From assembly GCA_024403735.1 (NCBI GenBank), contig JAKSRG010000013.1:1-64000 (forward strand): a stretch of DNA of 64,000 nucleotides, written 5' to 3'. Below are positions 35,568 to 44,861 of this stretch, in pieces. Positions within the stretch are counted from its first letter, which is position 1. Each line of letters begins with the position of its first letter. The notes below the pieces were generated by a model. It was not told the DNA's origin. It was given only the letters and a program-made list of their open reading frames with translations, and ran no database searches. This DNA is from Clostridia bacterium. GTDB lineage: Bacteria; Bacillota; Clostridia; Saccharofermentanales; Saccharofermentanaceae. A program made the position numbers and the translations under genes.

Positions 35568-36611
35568 ATGAAAATTCTTATTCTTGCTGGTGGTTTGAGC
35601 CCAGAACGTGACGTATCAAAAAAATCTTCAAGTCTTATTGCTAATGCTCTTCTTTCAAAGGGTCATGAAGTAGCGGTTGTAGATCTCTACGAAGGCATCG
35701 AAGATGATAAGGACATTATGTCAATCTATAAGAAGGGTATGGATGATCTCTACGATTACACTATTCCTGAGGAAGAGCCTGATCTCGACGCACTTGTTGA
35801 GAAGTTTGGTCGTAAAGAGTGGCTCGGACCTAGAGTGATCGAAGCTTGTAAGACAGCTGATTCTGTATTCCTTGGTCTCCATGGTGGTCAGGGCGAGAAT
35901 GGTCAGCTCCAGGCACTTCTTGATGGATATGGTATTGCATACACAGGTTCAGGTTATTTCGGCTGTGCTATCGCAATGGATAAAGATATTTCAAAGGCAA
36001 TCATCGCTAGTAAGGGTCTTAAGACAGCTAAGTGGATTACAGCTCCAGCTGAAGAGATGACACTTGAGTTTGTTAAGAATGAGATTGGTATTCCTTGTGC
36101 AGTTAAGCCAATTGGTTGTGGCAGTAGCTGTGGTGTATCAATCGTTAAGACAGATGATGAGTTCAACAAGGCTATCGAGTATGCAGCTAAGTATAAGCAG
36201 GATGTACTTATTGAGCAGTTTATTACAGGTCGTGAGATTACTATCGGCGTTGTAAATGACAAGGCTCTTCCAATTATCGAGATTATCCCACATGAGGGTT
36301 TCTACGATTATAAGAACAAGTATCAGGCAGGCCTCACAACACATGTATGTCCTGCTAAGTTCACTCCAGATCAGACAAAGAGAGCTAGTGAACTCGCAGT
36401 TAAGGTTTTCAAGGCTCTTAGAATGAGAGCTTATGGCCGTATCGACTTCATCTACGATGAGAAGATTGATGACTTCTACTTCATCGAAGCTAATAACCTT
36501 CCTGGCATGACTAGTACAAGTCTTGTACCAGAAGCAGCTAAGGAGATGGGTATCGGATACGAAGACCTTTGTGAGCGTATCGCGATGTCATGCGGTAAGA
36601 CTAGCATCTAA
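35568..36611 (+). CDS. ddl: D-alanine--D-alanine ligase family protein
   Basis: 347 residues of the ATP-grasp ligase fold. The N terminus ILAGGLSPERDVSKKSS matches the Ddl GGxSxExxxS motif, followed by LGLHGGQGENGQLQ, AMDKDISKAI (ATP-grasp entry), and the C-terminal FIEANNLPGMTSTSLVPE metal and substrate loop. Ddl makes the D-Ala-D-Ala dipeptide of peptidoglycan, or D-Ala-D-Lac in resistant strains; I cannot read the specificity. AAAAAGGA is about 13 bases from ATG, a long spacer. It is not next to murF, where ddl often lies. Confidence 0.88.
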   Translation: MKILILAGGLSPERDVSKKSSSLIANALLSKGHEVAVVDLYEGIEDDKDIMSIYKKGMDDLYDYTIPEEEPDLDALVEKFGRKEWLGPRVIEACKTADSVFLGLHGGQGENGQLQALLDGYGIAYTGSGYFGCAIAMDKDISKAIIASKGLKTAKWITAPAEEMTLEFVKNEIGIPCAVKPIGCGSSCGVSIVKTDDEFNKAIEYAAKYKQDVLIEQFITGREITIGVVNDKALPIIEIIPHEGFYDYKNKYQAGLTTHVCPAKFTPDQTKRASELAVKVFKALRMRAYGRIDFIYDEKIDDFYFIEANNLPGMTSTSLVPEAAKEMGIGYEDLCERIAMSCGKTSI

Positions 36612-36683
36612 TTGTTGTTAGTGCCTTGGATGAGGGTCCAAGTAGGTAATGAAGTAATTGTGTAGATATTTGGGGAATGAATT

Positions 36684-37949
36684 TTGAACGAAGGGAACTT
36701 ACGAGTTGGAATAGTTGGTGGTGGCGCATCAGGGCTTTTTGCATGTTGTCAGCTCATCAATAATGCAGCTCATTCAAGCGATAAACTTGATATTACGATC
36801 CTTGAGAAGATGTCAGAAGTAGGTAAGAAACTGACACTTACTGGTCATGGTCGCTGTAACATCACTAATCGTAAGGATATCTCTGCCTTTAAGTTAGGCA
36901 TGAATGAAGCAGCGAATTTTCTTCATCCATCACTTAAGAATTTCAGTCCTGAAGACACTATTAAATTCATGGAGGAAACTCTCGGAATGCCTCTCAAGGA
37001 AGAGGACAACAATAGAATGTTCCCTGTAGCTGATAGCGCAGTGGTGGTTCGTGATAACCTCGTTAAGTATATTGAGAATTCAGATGTTAAGGTCAGAATT
37101 CTTAAGAATTCAAATGTTGTAGATATTAGAAAACCAATGGACTTCGAGGTTCATACAGACAACATGGTATATCACTTTGATATCTTAATTCTTGCATGTG
37201 GTGGCGCGTCTTTCCCACAGACTGGTTCAACGGGTGATTCATATAGATTTGCATCTGAATTTGGTCATAAGGTGGAGCCTACACGCGCAGCTTTGTCAGG
37301 CATTAAAGTGGCTGAGAAAGACCGTGAGTTCACATCAGCGTTATCAGGTGTAAGTGTCAATGCGAACGCTTCGCTATATTATTCGAATTCCAAAGCTTCC
37401 TCTGTGGAAGGTGATATTCTCTTCACTGAGACAGGCCTTTCTGGTCCAGCAATTATGACGCTCAGCAGAGAAGTTCCTACAGATATCGACGAATTAGATG
37501 GTTGGATTGAGCTAGATTTCGTTCCTTCATATTCAGACGAAGACTTCGATAAGGAACTCCAGAATCTCATTAATTCCAAGCCTGACACAAAGATTGTTAA
37601 TCTTGGAGCTAATTTTGTTCCTCAGTCTTTGTCACGTGAGCTCGCTAAGAGGGCAGAGGTAACAGATTTGTTCGCTCAGAACCTCTCGAAAACACACCGC
37701 AAGGCATTTGTTAAAGAGATGAAGCATCTGGAACTTGCTATTGATGAAGCACCTTCTATTAAGACTGCGTATGTTACACGCGGTGGCGTTAACTTGAAGG
37801 AAGTTGATAGAAAGACAATGGAGTCCAAGAAGGTTAAGGACTTATATATTATCGGCGAAGCACTAGATGTAGATGGAATATCTGGTGGTTATAATCTTCA
37901 GGCATGCATGAGCGAAGCTTATGCTGTAAGTAAAGCTATTTTGGGTTGA
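36684..37949 (+). CDS. HI0933/BaiN-like FAD-dependent oxidoreductase
   Basis: 421 residues. The FAD motif VGIVGGGASGLFACC opens the protein, with KLTLTGHGRCNITN, the HI0933/YhiN family signature, and GGASFPQTGSTGDSY in the middle. The C terminus GEALDVDGISGGYNLQACMSEAYAVSKAI is the second FAD-binding segment. Members include BaiN, proposed in bile acid dehydroxylation, and proteins of unknown substrate; assignment beyond the family is not possible. It begins with TTG at 36684, supported by GGGG eight bases upstream. A terminator follows. Confidence 0.88.
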   Translation: MNEGNLRVGIVGGGASGLFACCQLINNAAHSSDKLDITILEKMSEVGKKLTLTGHGRCNITNRKDISAFKLGMNEAANFLHPSLKNFSPEDTIKFMEETLGMPLKEEDNNRMFPVADSAVVVRDNLVKYIENSDVKVRILKNSNVVDIRKPMDFEVHTDNMVYHFDILILACGGASFPQTGSTGDSYRFASEFGHKVEPTRAALSGIKVAEKDREFTSALSGVSVNANASLYYSNSKASSVEGDILFTETGLSGPAIMTLSREVPTDIDELDGWIELDFVPSYSDEDFDKELQNLINSKPDTKIVNLGANFVPQSLSRELAKRAEVTDLFAQNLSKTHRKAFVKEMKHLELAIDEAPSIKTAYVTRGGVNLKEVDRKTMESKKVKDLYIIGEALDVDGISGGYNLQACMSEAYAVSKAILG

Positions 37950-37952
37950 TTG

Positions 37953-37981
37953 AAAGAGAGATCAGAAGGTCTCTCTTTTGT
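37953..37981 (+). terminator. Rho-independent terminator after flavoprotein gene
   Basis: AAAGAGAGA pairs with TCTCTCTTT around TCAGAAGG, followed by TTG; a short U-tract. Confidence 0.75.
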
Positions 37982-38039
37982 TATCGATAAAGAAATGTAA
38001 TAATTAATTAGAGACTATAATGAATGCGAGGATGTCACT

Positions 38040-38519
38040 ATGAAGAGAGACGGATATATTTCTTGGGACGAGTATTTTATGGGTGTTGCTTGCCTTTCTG
38101 CACAGCGCAGTAAAGATCCTAGCACTCAGGTTGGTGCGTGCATCGTTAATAATGAGAACCGTATTATGACAGTTGGTTATAACGGTATGCCACGCGGTTG
38201 TTCAGACGATGATTTCCCTTGGGAAAGAGAAGGCGATATGTGTGATACAAAATATGCTTTTGTATGTCATGCAGAGATGAATGCGATTCTTAATTGCGGA
38301 ACTGCTGACCTTAAGAATACAAGAGTATATGTAACTTTATTCCCTTGTCAGGAATGTACAAAGGCGATTATTCAGAAGGGTATCAAGGAGATCATCTATA
38401 AGGATGATAAATACCATGATACAGATGGAGCTAAGTGCGCTAGAAGAATGCTCGATGCTGCAGGTGTTGTATATAAGAAATATGACGCTTCAGGTAGAGA
38501 AATTACAATCGATGTGTAA
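38040..38519 (+). CDS. Deoxycytidylate (dCMP) deaminase
   Basis: 159 residues of the zinc-dependent cytidine/dCMP deaminase family. The zinc and catalytic motifs are CHAEMNAILN (His and Glu) and PCQECTKAI (PCxxC). GACIVNNENRIMTVGYNGMPRGC is the nucleotide-binding stretch of ComEB/dCMP deaminases. The enzyme converts dCMP to dUMP for thymidylate synthesis. GAGGATG precedes ATG. It is monocistronic, with a new promoter and T-box leader directly after it. A tRNA or riboflavin deaminase is less likely given the size and GYNGMPRG. Confidence 0.92.
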   Translation: MKRDGYISWDEYFMGVACLSAQRSKDPSTQVGACIVNNENRIMTVGYNGMPRGCSDDDFPWEREGDMCDTKYAFVCHAEMNAILNCGTADLKNTRVYVTLFPCQECTKAIIQKGIKEIIYKDDKYHDTDGAKCARRMLDAAGVVYKKYDASGREITIDV

Positions 38520-38534
38520 AGTTGCACAAAGATA

Positions 38535-38563
38535 TTGCAAAAAACAACGTTAGAATTTATAAT
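38535..38563 (+). promoter_or_regulatory. Promoter of the T-box/paaK unit
   Basis: TTGCAA (-35, 38535-38540) and TATAAT (-10, 38558-38563) are separated by exactly 17 bases. Transcription should start near 38570, just before the T-box leader. Confidence 0.8.
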
Positions 38564-38585
38564 TTTACACATATGTCAAATGCGT

Positions 38586-38851
38586 AGACGGAGAGAGTAG
38601 TGTGTCTTGCAGCAACAGGGATTGAGAGCATAATTGAGAGCTTTCATTGCATAGTAGGATATATGAAGTTCACTCCAGAGCAGGGATTTTGAAGTTTGTG
38701 AAGGCAGATGTGTAGGAGTTCCCGGTTTTCACCGTTATATGATTTAAGATTATGTTTATTCTTGCCGAGTGCAGCTGATGTAGCTGAAGATGGGTGGTAA
38801 CGCGTTAATAACGTCCCGTCATTAGTAGTAGTACTAATGATGGGATTTTTT
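38586..38851 (+). promoter_or_regulatory. T-box riboswitch leader, UUC (Phe) specifier
   Basis: The leader has all main T-box parts. Stem I starts with GGAG (38590) pairing with CTCC (38673-38676); the AGTA of the S-turn is at 38596-38599, GTGTGT (38600-38605) pairs with ATATAT (38659-38664). GAA-G precedes the specifier TTC at 38669-38671, followed by A, the same order as in the glycyl T-box GAAA-GGC-A. The conserved T-box stretch reads TGGGTGGTAACGCG (38791-38804); its UGGU pairs with ACCA of uncharged tRNA, in accord with A73 of tRNA-Phe. The terminator hairpin is at 38814-38845. Uncharged tRNA-Phe should switch on paaK. Confidence 0.88.
38814..38851 (+). terminator. T-box intrinsic terminator before paaK
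   Basis: TCCCGTCATTAGTA pairs with TACTAATGATGGGA (one G-U pair) around GTAG, followed by TTTTTT. The antiterminator would use the T-box sequence and the 5' arm of this hairpin. Confidence 0.88.
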
Positions 38852-38902
38852 ATTTGTGCGGTAACTTGTTTTCGAGTAGGGGCAAGGGAAAAGGAGTAAA
38901 AA

Positions 38903-40219
38903 ATGCCAAAAGAGTTCAAACCATGGATTTGGGATGAGAAGAACGAGTGTATGAGCGATGAAGAGCGCGAAGCCCTCGTAAGCGAGCGTCTTGTTGCTTG
39001 CGTTAACAGAATGTATGAGAAAGTTCCATACTACAAGAAGAAGCTTGATGATGCTGGTGTTAAGCCAGAAGATATCAAGGGTGTTCAGGATCTTCCTAAA
39101 CTTCCTTTCTGCGACAAGTATGATTTCCGTGATAACTATCCATTCGGAACACTCGCTGTACCACGTGAGGAACTCGCTAGATTCCACGCTTCATCAGGTA
39201 CAACAGGCCGTATGAAGGTTGTAGGTTATACAAAGGCTGACGTTGACCTCTGGTCTGATATGCTTTGCCGTTGCTTCGCAATGGGTGGTGTTCAGAAGGG
39301 TGACCTCTGTCATATCTCTTATGGTTATGGTCTCTTTACTGGTGGTCTTGGCCCTCACTATGCATGTGAGCCTTATGGTTGTACAGCTATTCCTGTATCT
39401 TCAGGTCAAACAGAGAGACAGGTTCAGATCCTTAAGGATTGGCAGCCAGATGTTATCTTCTGTACTCCTTCATATATGCTCGGTATCCTCGATAAGATGG
39501 AAGAGATGGGCGTAACAAAGGAAGAGATTAACCTCCGTTGTGGTTTCTTCGGTGCTGAGGCTTGGACTGTTGAGATGAAGGAAGAAATTGAGGCTCGTTC
39601 AGGTATGAAGGCTATGGACATCTATGGTCTTTCAGAGACACTTGGTCCTGGTGTTGGTTGCTCATGCTCATGCTGCAATCAGATTCACATCAACGCTGAC
39701 CACTTCTGGCCAGAGATTGTTGATCCAGAGACAGGCGCACCACTCCCAGATGGTGAACTTGGTGAGCTCGTATTCTCATCTATTACAAAGGAAGCTACAC
39801 CACTCGTTAGATATAACACACATGACCTTACACGTATTTATCACGGTAAGTGCGCATGTGGTAGAACAACACCTCGTATCGACAAGATCACAGGTCGTGG
39901 TGATGATATGCTCATCATCCGTGGTGTTAACCTCTTCCCAAGCCAGATTGAGGAAGCTATCGGTCGTCACAAGAAGGATGTAGTTATCAACTACTTGATC
40001 CACGTTGACCGTGTAAACAACTCAGATACTATCTATGTAGAAGTAGAGTCAAAGAAGCCACTTGCTACAGTTGATAACGCTGAGTCAATCAAGAAGGGTA
40101 TCGAGGGTGATATCACAGCTATCACAGGTCTCCATATCAAGATTAAGCTCGTTGATCCTAATACACTTCCTAAGTCAATGGGTAAGGCAAAGAGAGTAAT
40201 CGATAATAGATTTAAGTAA
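38903..40219 (+). CDS. paaK: Phenylacetate-CoA ligase
   Basis: 438 residues, the length of the short PaaK type. ANL-superfamily motifs are seen: HASSGTTGRMKVVGYT (P-loop, about 94-109), YGLSETLGPGV, RYNTHDLTRI, and ITGRGDDMLIIRGVNLFPSQIEE at the hinge. The enzyme forms phenylacetyl-CoA from phenylacetate, ATP and CoA; relatives activate other arylacetates. AAAAGGAG is an ideal ribosome site. Control by a Phe-specific T-box argues for a biosynthetic role: phenylacetyl-CoA can be reductively carboxylated to phenylpyruvate and aminated to phenylalanine, a route reported in rumen anaerobes. The oxidoreductase for that step is not in this window. Confidence 0.93.
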   Translation: MPKEFKPWIWDEKNECMSDEEREALVSERLVACVNRMYEKVPYYKKKLDDAGVKPEDIKGVQDLPKLPFCDKYDFRDNYPFGTLAVPREELARFHASSGTTGRMKVVGYTKADVDLWSDMLCRCFAMGGVQKGDLCHISYGYGLFTGGLGPHYACEPYGCTAIPVSSGQTERQVQILKDWQPDVIFCTPSYMLGILDKMEEMGVTKEEINLRCGFFGAEAWTVEMKEEIEARSGMKAMDIYGLSETLGPGVGCSCSCCNQIHINADHFWPEIVDPETGAPLPDGELGELVFSSITKEATPLVRYNTHDLTRIYHGKCACGRTTPRIDKITGRGDDMLIIRGVNLFPSQIEEAIGRHKKDVVINYLIHVDRVNNSDTIYVEVESKKPLATVDNAESIKKGIEGDITAITGLHIKIKLVDPNTLPKSMGKAKRVIDNRFK

Positions 40220-40285
40220 TTTCTTTGATCTTTCAGATTTGTTATAATTCTTGCATGGCAAATTATATTTATGCGGAGAGTTGTT

Positions 40286-42367
40286 ATGCGTAAGAGAATT
40301 ATTACAAATATTATTGTTACAGTTATCGCACTGTGCTTATGTTTTCCGCTAGTATCCATCATCGCCTCTAGTACTGTATTTGCAGCGCCAGAGGCGATTG
40401 TTGATTCTACGAATCCTTGGGGATCTGGTGGACAGATAACATTGAAACTCAGCGGATGTGATGGATATGGAACAATCACTGTAGTTGCAGACTTTGGTGG
40501 TAATGTAACTAGTGCTAGTGGATGGGGATTTGATTCATATGATATTGATGGTAGCAAAGTAACTGCTAAGGTATCTTCATCTGGTCCTAATTCGTGGGGA
40601 TTTAATGGCGACGTAGGTATTCAGGTAGAGGGTACTAATATTAATACAATATCACTTGTATCTATCTCAGGTGATGGCACAAGTGGTGCTGTTACTGTTG
40701 GTGATCCAACTGCTCCTTCTAATAGTCCAGCTAATCAGCCAACTAGTGTTCCTTCTAACCCAGATACATCTGTAGCTCCTACTAATTCAGCAGTTTCAGG
40801 TGATGACTGGCTCACTACAAAGGGAAGTAAGATTGTAGATAAAAATGGAACTGAAGTATGGCTCACTGGTGTTAACTGGTTCGGCTATAACACAGGAACG
40901 AACATTTTCGATGGTTGCTGGTCATGTAGCTTGTCAGGAGCGCTCAAGGCAATCTCAGACAGAGGATTTAACCTTTTACGAATTCCGATGTCAGCAGAAC
41001 TTCTCCTTAACTGGAAGAATGGTAATTATCCTACAGCTAACTATAACCAGTCTACTAATTCAGAGCTTGCTGGTAAAAACAGCCTAGAGATTTTCGATTA
41101 TGTCTTACAGTTATGTGAGCAGAACGGAATTAAGGTAATGATTGATATCCATAGTGCTGAGACTGATGCTTCAGGACATAATGCGCCATTATGGTACACA
41201 TCTAAGATTACTACTGAGCAGTATCTAGAGGCATTAGATTGGGTGTCAGCTAGATACAAGGATAATGATACAGTTATCGCTTATGACCTTAAGAATGAGC
41301 CACATGGTGCAGGTAATGAGCAGAATCGCGCTATCTGGAACGATTCAAAGGATGACAACAACTGGCGTTATATCGCTTCGCTCGCTGGTAATACAATTCT
41401 TGATAACAATCCAAATGTGCTTATTGTTATTGAGGGTAATCAGATATTCCCAAAAGATATCAATTCAAATAATTTCACATCAATGAATGAGGGTGATTAC
41501 TATAATTCCTGGTGGGGTGGTAACCTTATGGGAGTTAAGTATTTCCCAGTTGATCTCGGTTCACCTGAGCGCAACAAACAGATTGTATATTCACCACATG
41601 ATTATGGCCCAGCTGTATATCAGCAGCCTTGGTTCCATTCTGGATTTACTTATCAGTCTTTGATGGATGAATATTGGTACGATTACTGGTATTACATTGC
41701 TGATCAGGGCATCGCGCCAATCCTTATTGGTGAATGGGGTGGCTTCATGTCAGGTGATAACCTCACATGGATGACATACTTAAGACAGCTCATCGGTGAG
41801 AGCCATTTGAATTATACATTCTGGTGCTTTAATGCTAACTCTGGTGATACTGGAGGACTTGTTCTCGATGACTTTACTACATGGGATGAGGATAAGTATT
41901 CATTCGTTAAGGAAGTTATCTGGACAGATAGTAATGGTAAGTTCGTAGGTCTTGATCATCAGATTCCATTAGGTGCTAATGGTGTATCGCTTAGTGAATA
42001 TAGCGGCAAAACAATTGATCTTAGTGCTACAACTGATGTAGTAGAGCCTGAGGAGACTGAGGTAACTGAAGTGACAGATGAGACACTAGTTACTGAAGAA
42101 GTAATTGATGAGACTACTGTTGAAGGTACTGAGGCTGATGTTAGTGAAACAACAGTTGCTATTGAAAATGAGGATGAAGAATATCCATCCAGAGATAGAG
42201 CTAAGCCTACTACAACAAGTCTTAAGGGTATTCTTATGCCAGTCTTTATCGTGGTTGGTTCAATTGTTGGAGTAGTACTTCTCTTCGTAATCTGCAGAGT
42301 TTGTTATTTGCTCGGCAAGGGAATGAATTTGAAGGAAGTTTTGGTTAATATTTTCAAGATATTCTGA
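40286..42367 (+). CDS. Secreted, membrane-anchored GH5 endoglucanase
   Basis: About 693 residues. Signal peptide (1-32), a beta-rich module (about 33-130) ending in WGFNGDVGIQVEGTNINTIS that looks like a cellulose-binding (CBM2-like) fold, a Ser/Pro/Thr linker, GH5 catalytic domain (about 170-545), a Glu/Thr-rich stalk, and a single C-terminal membrane span with short tail. Catalytic residues are Glu338 in DLKNEPHG (acid/base) and Glu483 in LIGEWGG (nucleophile). It should cut beta-1,4-glucan such as cellulose, at the cell surface; other GH5 substrates remain possible. GGAGAG favours ATG 40286 over 40271. A terminator follows. Confidence 0.9.
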   Translation: MRKRIITNIIVTVIALCLCFPLVSIIASSTVFAAPEAIVDSTNPWGSGGQITLKLSGCDGYGTITVVADFGGNVTSASGWGFDSYDIDGSKVTAKVSSSGPNSWGFNGDVGIQVEGTNINTISLVSISGDGTSGAVTVGDPTAPSNSPANQPTSVPSNPDTSVAPTNSAVSGDDWLTTKGSKIVDKNGTEVWLTGVNWFGYNTGTNIFDGCWSCSLSGALKAISDRGFNLLRIPMSAELLLNWKNGNYPTANYNQSTNSELAGKNSLEIFDYVLQLCEQNGIKVMIDIHSAETDASGHNAPLWYTSKITTEQYLEALDWVSARYKDNDTVIAYDLKNEPHGAGNEQNRAIWNDSKDDNNWRYIASLAGNTILDNNPNVLIVIEGNQIFPKDINSNNFTSMNEGDYYNSWWGGNLMGVKYFPVDLGSPERNKQIVYSPHDYGPAVYQQPWFHSGFTYQSLMDEYWYDYWYYIADQGIAPILIGEWGGFMSGDNLTWMTYLRQLIGESHLNYTFWCFNANSGDTGGLVLDDFTTWDEDKYSFVKEVIWTDSNGKFVGLDHQIPLGANGVSLSEYSGKTIDLSATTDVVEPEETEVTEVTDETLVTEEVIDETTVEGTEADVSETTVAIENEDEEYPSRDRAKPTTTSLKGILMPVFIVVGSIVGVVLLFVICRVCYLLGKGMNLKEVLVNIFKIF

Positions 42368-42395
42368 TGTTTGTGAATATTGAATAAATACTAGT

Positions 42396-42432
42396 AAAAA
42401 GGGGACAGAATGGAAGCATTTTGTCCCCTTTT
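42396..42432 (+). terminator. Rho-independent terminator after GH5 gene
   Basis: AAAAGGGGACA pairs with TGTCCCCTTTT around a GAATGGAAGCATTT loop; a strong stem before the hydrogenase operon. Confidence 0.85.
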
Positions 42433-42497
42433 AGGTTATAATGGGAGAGTTGTGTATTAGAGTGCATAACTATGAAGAAATGTTGGAGGTCCACACT

Positions 42498-42983
42498 ATG
42501 AACGAGAATTTTGATTATCGTCCAATAGATGAAATCCTTGAAGTTCACGGGACAAAACCTAAAGCAATTATTGCTATTTTGCAGGATATCCAAGAGAAGT
42601 ATAACTATTTGCCTGCAGAGATTTTTCCTTACCTAGCTGCAAAGATGAAGTTCGGTGAGGCACGTATTTACGGTGTTGCAACTTTTTATGAGAATTTTTC
42701 ACTTGAGCCTAAGGGCAAGTACATCATCAGATGTTGTGATGGTACAGCCTGTCACGTTAGAGGTTCTACACCAATCCTTACACAGCTTTATGATGAACTT
42801 AATTTATCAGAGACAAAGCATACAACAGACGACTTAATGTTTACTGTTGAGACAGTATCTTGTCTTGGTGCTTGTGGACTTGCTCCAGTTATTACTGTTA
42901 ATGGCAAGGTTTACCCTGCAATGACACCAGTTAAGGTTGCTGAACTTATTAAGGAATTAAAGGAGGAAATCACTAATGGTTAA
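42498..42983 (+). CDS. NuoE-like hydrogenase subunit (HydC-type)
   Basis: 161 residues of the 24 kDa NADH dehydrogenase/NuoE family with one [2Fe-2S] cluster bound by CCDGTACHVRG and CLGACGLAP cysteines. In bifurcating hydrogenases this subunit passes electrons between the flavoprotein and the [FeFe] subunit. The true start is ATG 42498, with TTGGAGGT seven bases before; upstream Met at 42441 has none. It overlaps the NuoF-like gene by eight bases, and the third gene follows directly, giving a three-gene operon of the HydABC type. Confidence 0.93.
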   Translation: MNENFDYRPIDEILEVHGTKPKAIIAILQDIQEKYNYLPAEIFPYLAAKMKFGEARIYGVATFYENFSLEPKGKYIIRCCDGTACHVRGSTPILTQLYDELNLSETKHTTDDLMFTVETVSCLGACGLAPVITVNGKVYPAMTPVKVAELIKELKEEITNG

Positions 42984-44856
42984 GCTTAATAGTCGTGAAG
43001 ACCTCATTAAATTCCGCGAGAGATGTGCTCAGGCTTTTAATAGCGAAACAAAGAAAATCCTTATTTGCGGTGGTACTGGCTGTGTAGCTGGTGGTGCACT
43101 CGAGATTAGAGACAAGCTCAAGGCGCTCATGGAGGCTGAAGGTCTCACATGTGAAGTAGAGCTTGCAGATGAGCCACATAAGGACGTTGTAGGACTTAAG
43201 ACATCAGGATGTCACGGTTTCTGTGAGATGGGACCTCTCGTTCGTATCGAGCCACAGGGCTGGCTTTACATTAAGGTTAAGCTTGAGGACTGTGAAGAGA
43301 TCATCTCGAAAACAGTCATCGCTGGCGAATGTATCGATAGACTTTCATACAAGCAGAACGGCGTAACATACGCTAAGCAGGAAGAAATTCCTTTCTATAA
43401 GAAGCAGACAAGATTAGTTCTTGAGCACTGCGGACATATCAATGCTCTTTCAATTCGTGAGTACATCGCAATCGGAGGTTATTCAGCACTCGAGAAGTGC
43501 CTCTTCGAGATGACTCCAGATGAGATTATTGATGAAGTAACAAATTCTAATCTCCGTGGTCGTGGCGGCGGAGGATTCCCTGCTGGTAAGAAGTGGAAGA
43601 GTTGTCAGAAGCAGAAGGACCCAGAGAAGTACATCGTATGTAATGGTGATGAAGGTGACCCAGGTGCATTTATGGACCGTTCTATCATGGAAGGTGACCC
43701 TAACCGTCTTATCGAAGGTATGATGATCTCAGGTCTCGGTATCGGTAGTTCAGAAGGATATATCTACGTTCGTGCTGAGTATCCTCTCGCAGTTGAAAGA
43801 CTCCAGAATGCTATCGCACAGGCTGAAGAGATTGGTATCCTCGGTGATAATATCCTTGGTACTGATAAGTCTTTCCATATCCACATTAATCGTGGTGCTG
43901 GTGCGTTCGTTTGTGGTGAGGGTTCAGCTCTTACACAGTCAATCGAAGGTAAGCGTGGTATGCCAAGAGTTAAGCCACCACGTACAGTTGAGCATGGTCT
44001 TTTCGATAAGCCAACTAACCTTAATAACGTTGAGACATATGCGAATGTTCCATCTATCATCTTAAATGGTGCTGATTGGTATCGTTCAATCGGACCAGAG
44101 AACAGCCCTGGAACAAAGGCATTCGCACTCACAGGTAATATTAATAATACAGGTCTTATCGAAGTTCCTATGGGTACAACACTTCGCGAAGTTATCTTCG
44201 ACGTAGGTGGCGGTATGCGTGGTGATGGTAAGTTCAAGGCCGTTCAGATTGGTGGACCTTCTGGTGGATGTCTTACAGAGAAAGACCTCGATATTCCACT
44301 CGACTTCGATTCATTGAAGAAGGTTGGAGCTATGATTGGTTCTGGTGGACTTGTAGTAATGGACGATCATACATGTATGGTTGAAGTTGCTAGATTCTTC
44401 ATGAACTTCACACAGAATGAATCATGTGGTAAGTGTGTTCCTTGCCGTGAAGGTACAAAGAGAATGCTCGAGATTCTTGAGCGTATCGTTGCTGGTAACG
44501 GTAAAGATGGTGATATTGAACTTCTTGAGGAACTCGCAGATACAATTTCTAACATCTCACTTTGTGGTCTTGGTAAGTCTGCTCCATCACCAGTTATCTC
44601 AACAATTGCTAACTTCCGTGATGAGTACGAAGCACACATCTATGACAAGAAGTGTCCAGCAGGTCAGTGCAAGAAGCTTGTTAATTACACAATCGATGCT
44701 GATCTTTGTAAGGGATGCTCAAAGTGTGCTAGAAACTGCCCAGTTAACGCAATCACAGGTGTTATTAAGAGCCCATACACAATTGATCAGAATAAGTGTA
44801 TCAAGTGTGGTGCCTGCGTATCTAACTGTCCATTCAAGGCTATCAAGGAGGTATAA
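42976..44856 (+). CDS. NuoF-like flavoprotein subunit of bifurcating hydrogenase
   Basis: 626 residues in three parts: an N-terminal thioredoxin-like [2Fe-2S] domain (GGTGCVAGG and SGCHGFCEMGP), a NuoF domain with NADH/FMN motifs GRGGGGFPAGKKW (about 196) and CNGDEGDPGAFMDR, the [4Fe-4S] site SCGKCVPCREGT, and a C-terminal pair of ferredoxin clusters (CKGCSKCARNC, CIKCGACVSNC). It oxidises or reduces NAD(H) and carries the flavin at which electrons split between NAD and ferredoxin in HydB of Thermotoga and Acetobacterium. AAGGAGG precedes ATG. Confidence 0.95.
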   Translation: MVKLNSREDLIKFRERCAQAFNSETKKILICGGTGCVAGGALEIRDKLKALMEAEGLTCEVELADEPHKDVVGLKTSGCHGFCEMGPLVRIEPQGWLYIKVKLEDCEEIISKTVIAGECIDRLSYKQNGVTYAKQEEIPFYKKQTRLVLEHCGHINALSIREYIAIGGYSALEKCLFEMTPDEIIDEVTNSNLRGRGGGGFPAGKKWKSCQKQKDPEKYIVCNGDEGDPGAFMDRSIMEGDPNRLIEGMMISGLGIGSSEGYIYVRAEYPLAVERLQNAIAQAEEIGILGDNILGTDKSFHIHINRGAGAFVCGEGSALTQSIEGKRGMPRVKPPRTVEHGLFDKPTNLNNVETYANVPSIILNGADWYRSIGPENSPGTKAFALTGNINNTGLIEVPMGTTLREVIFDVGGGMRGDGKFKAVQIGGPSGGCLTEKDLDIPLDFDSLKKVGAMIGSGGLVVMDDHTCMVEVARFFMNFTQNESCGKCVPCREGTKRMLEILERIVAGNGKDGDIELLEELADTISNISLCGLGKSAPSPVISTIANFRDEYEAHIYDKKCPAGQCKKLVNYTIDADLCKGCSKCARNCPVNAITGVIKSPYTIDQNKCIKCGACVSNCPFKAIKEV

Positions 44857-44861
44857 AGACA

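Noticed and set aside
36625..36642. CTTGGA/TCCAAG hairpin between ddl and the flavoprotein gene
   Set aside because: Only six pairs and no T-tract; too weak to call a terminator or riboswitch.
38040..38902. T-box as the leader of a tRNA synthetase gene
   Set aside because: The only gene after the terminator is paaK, and no synthetase is near; the 50-base gap and strong ribosome site tie the leader to paaK.
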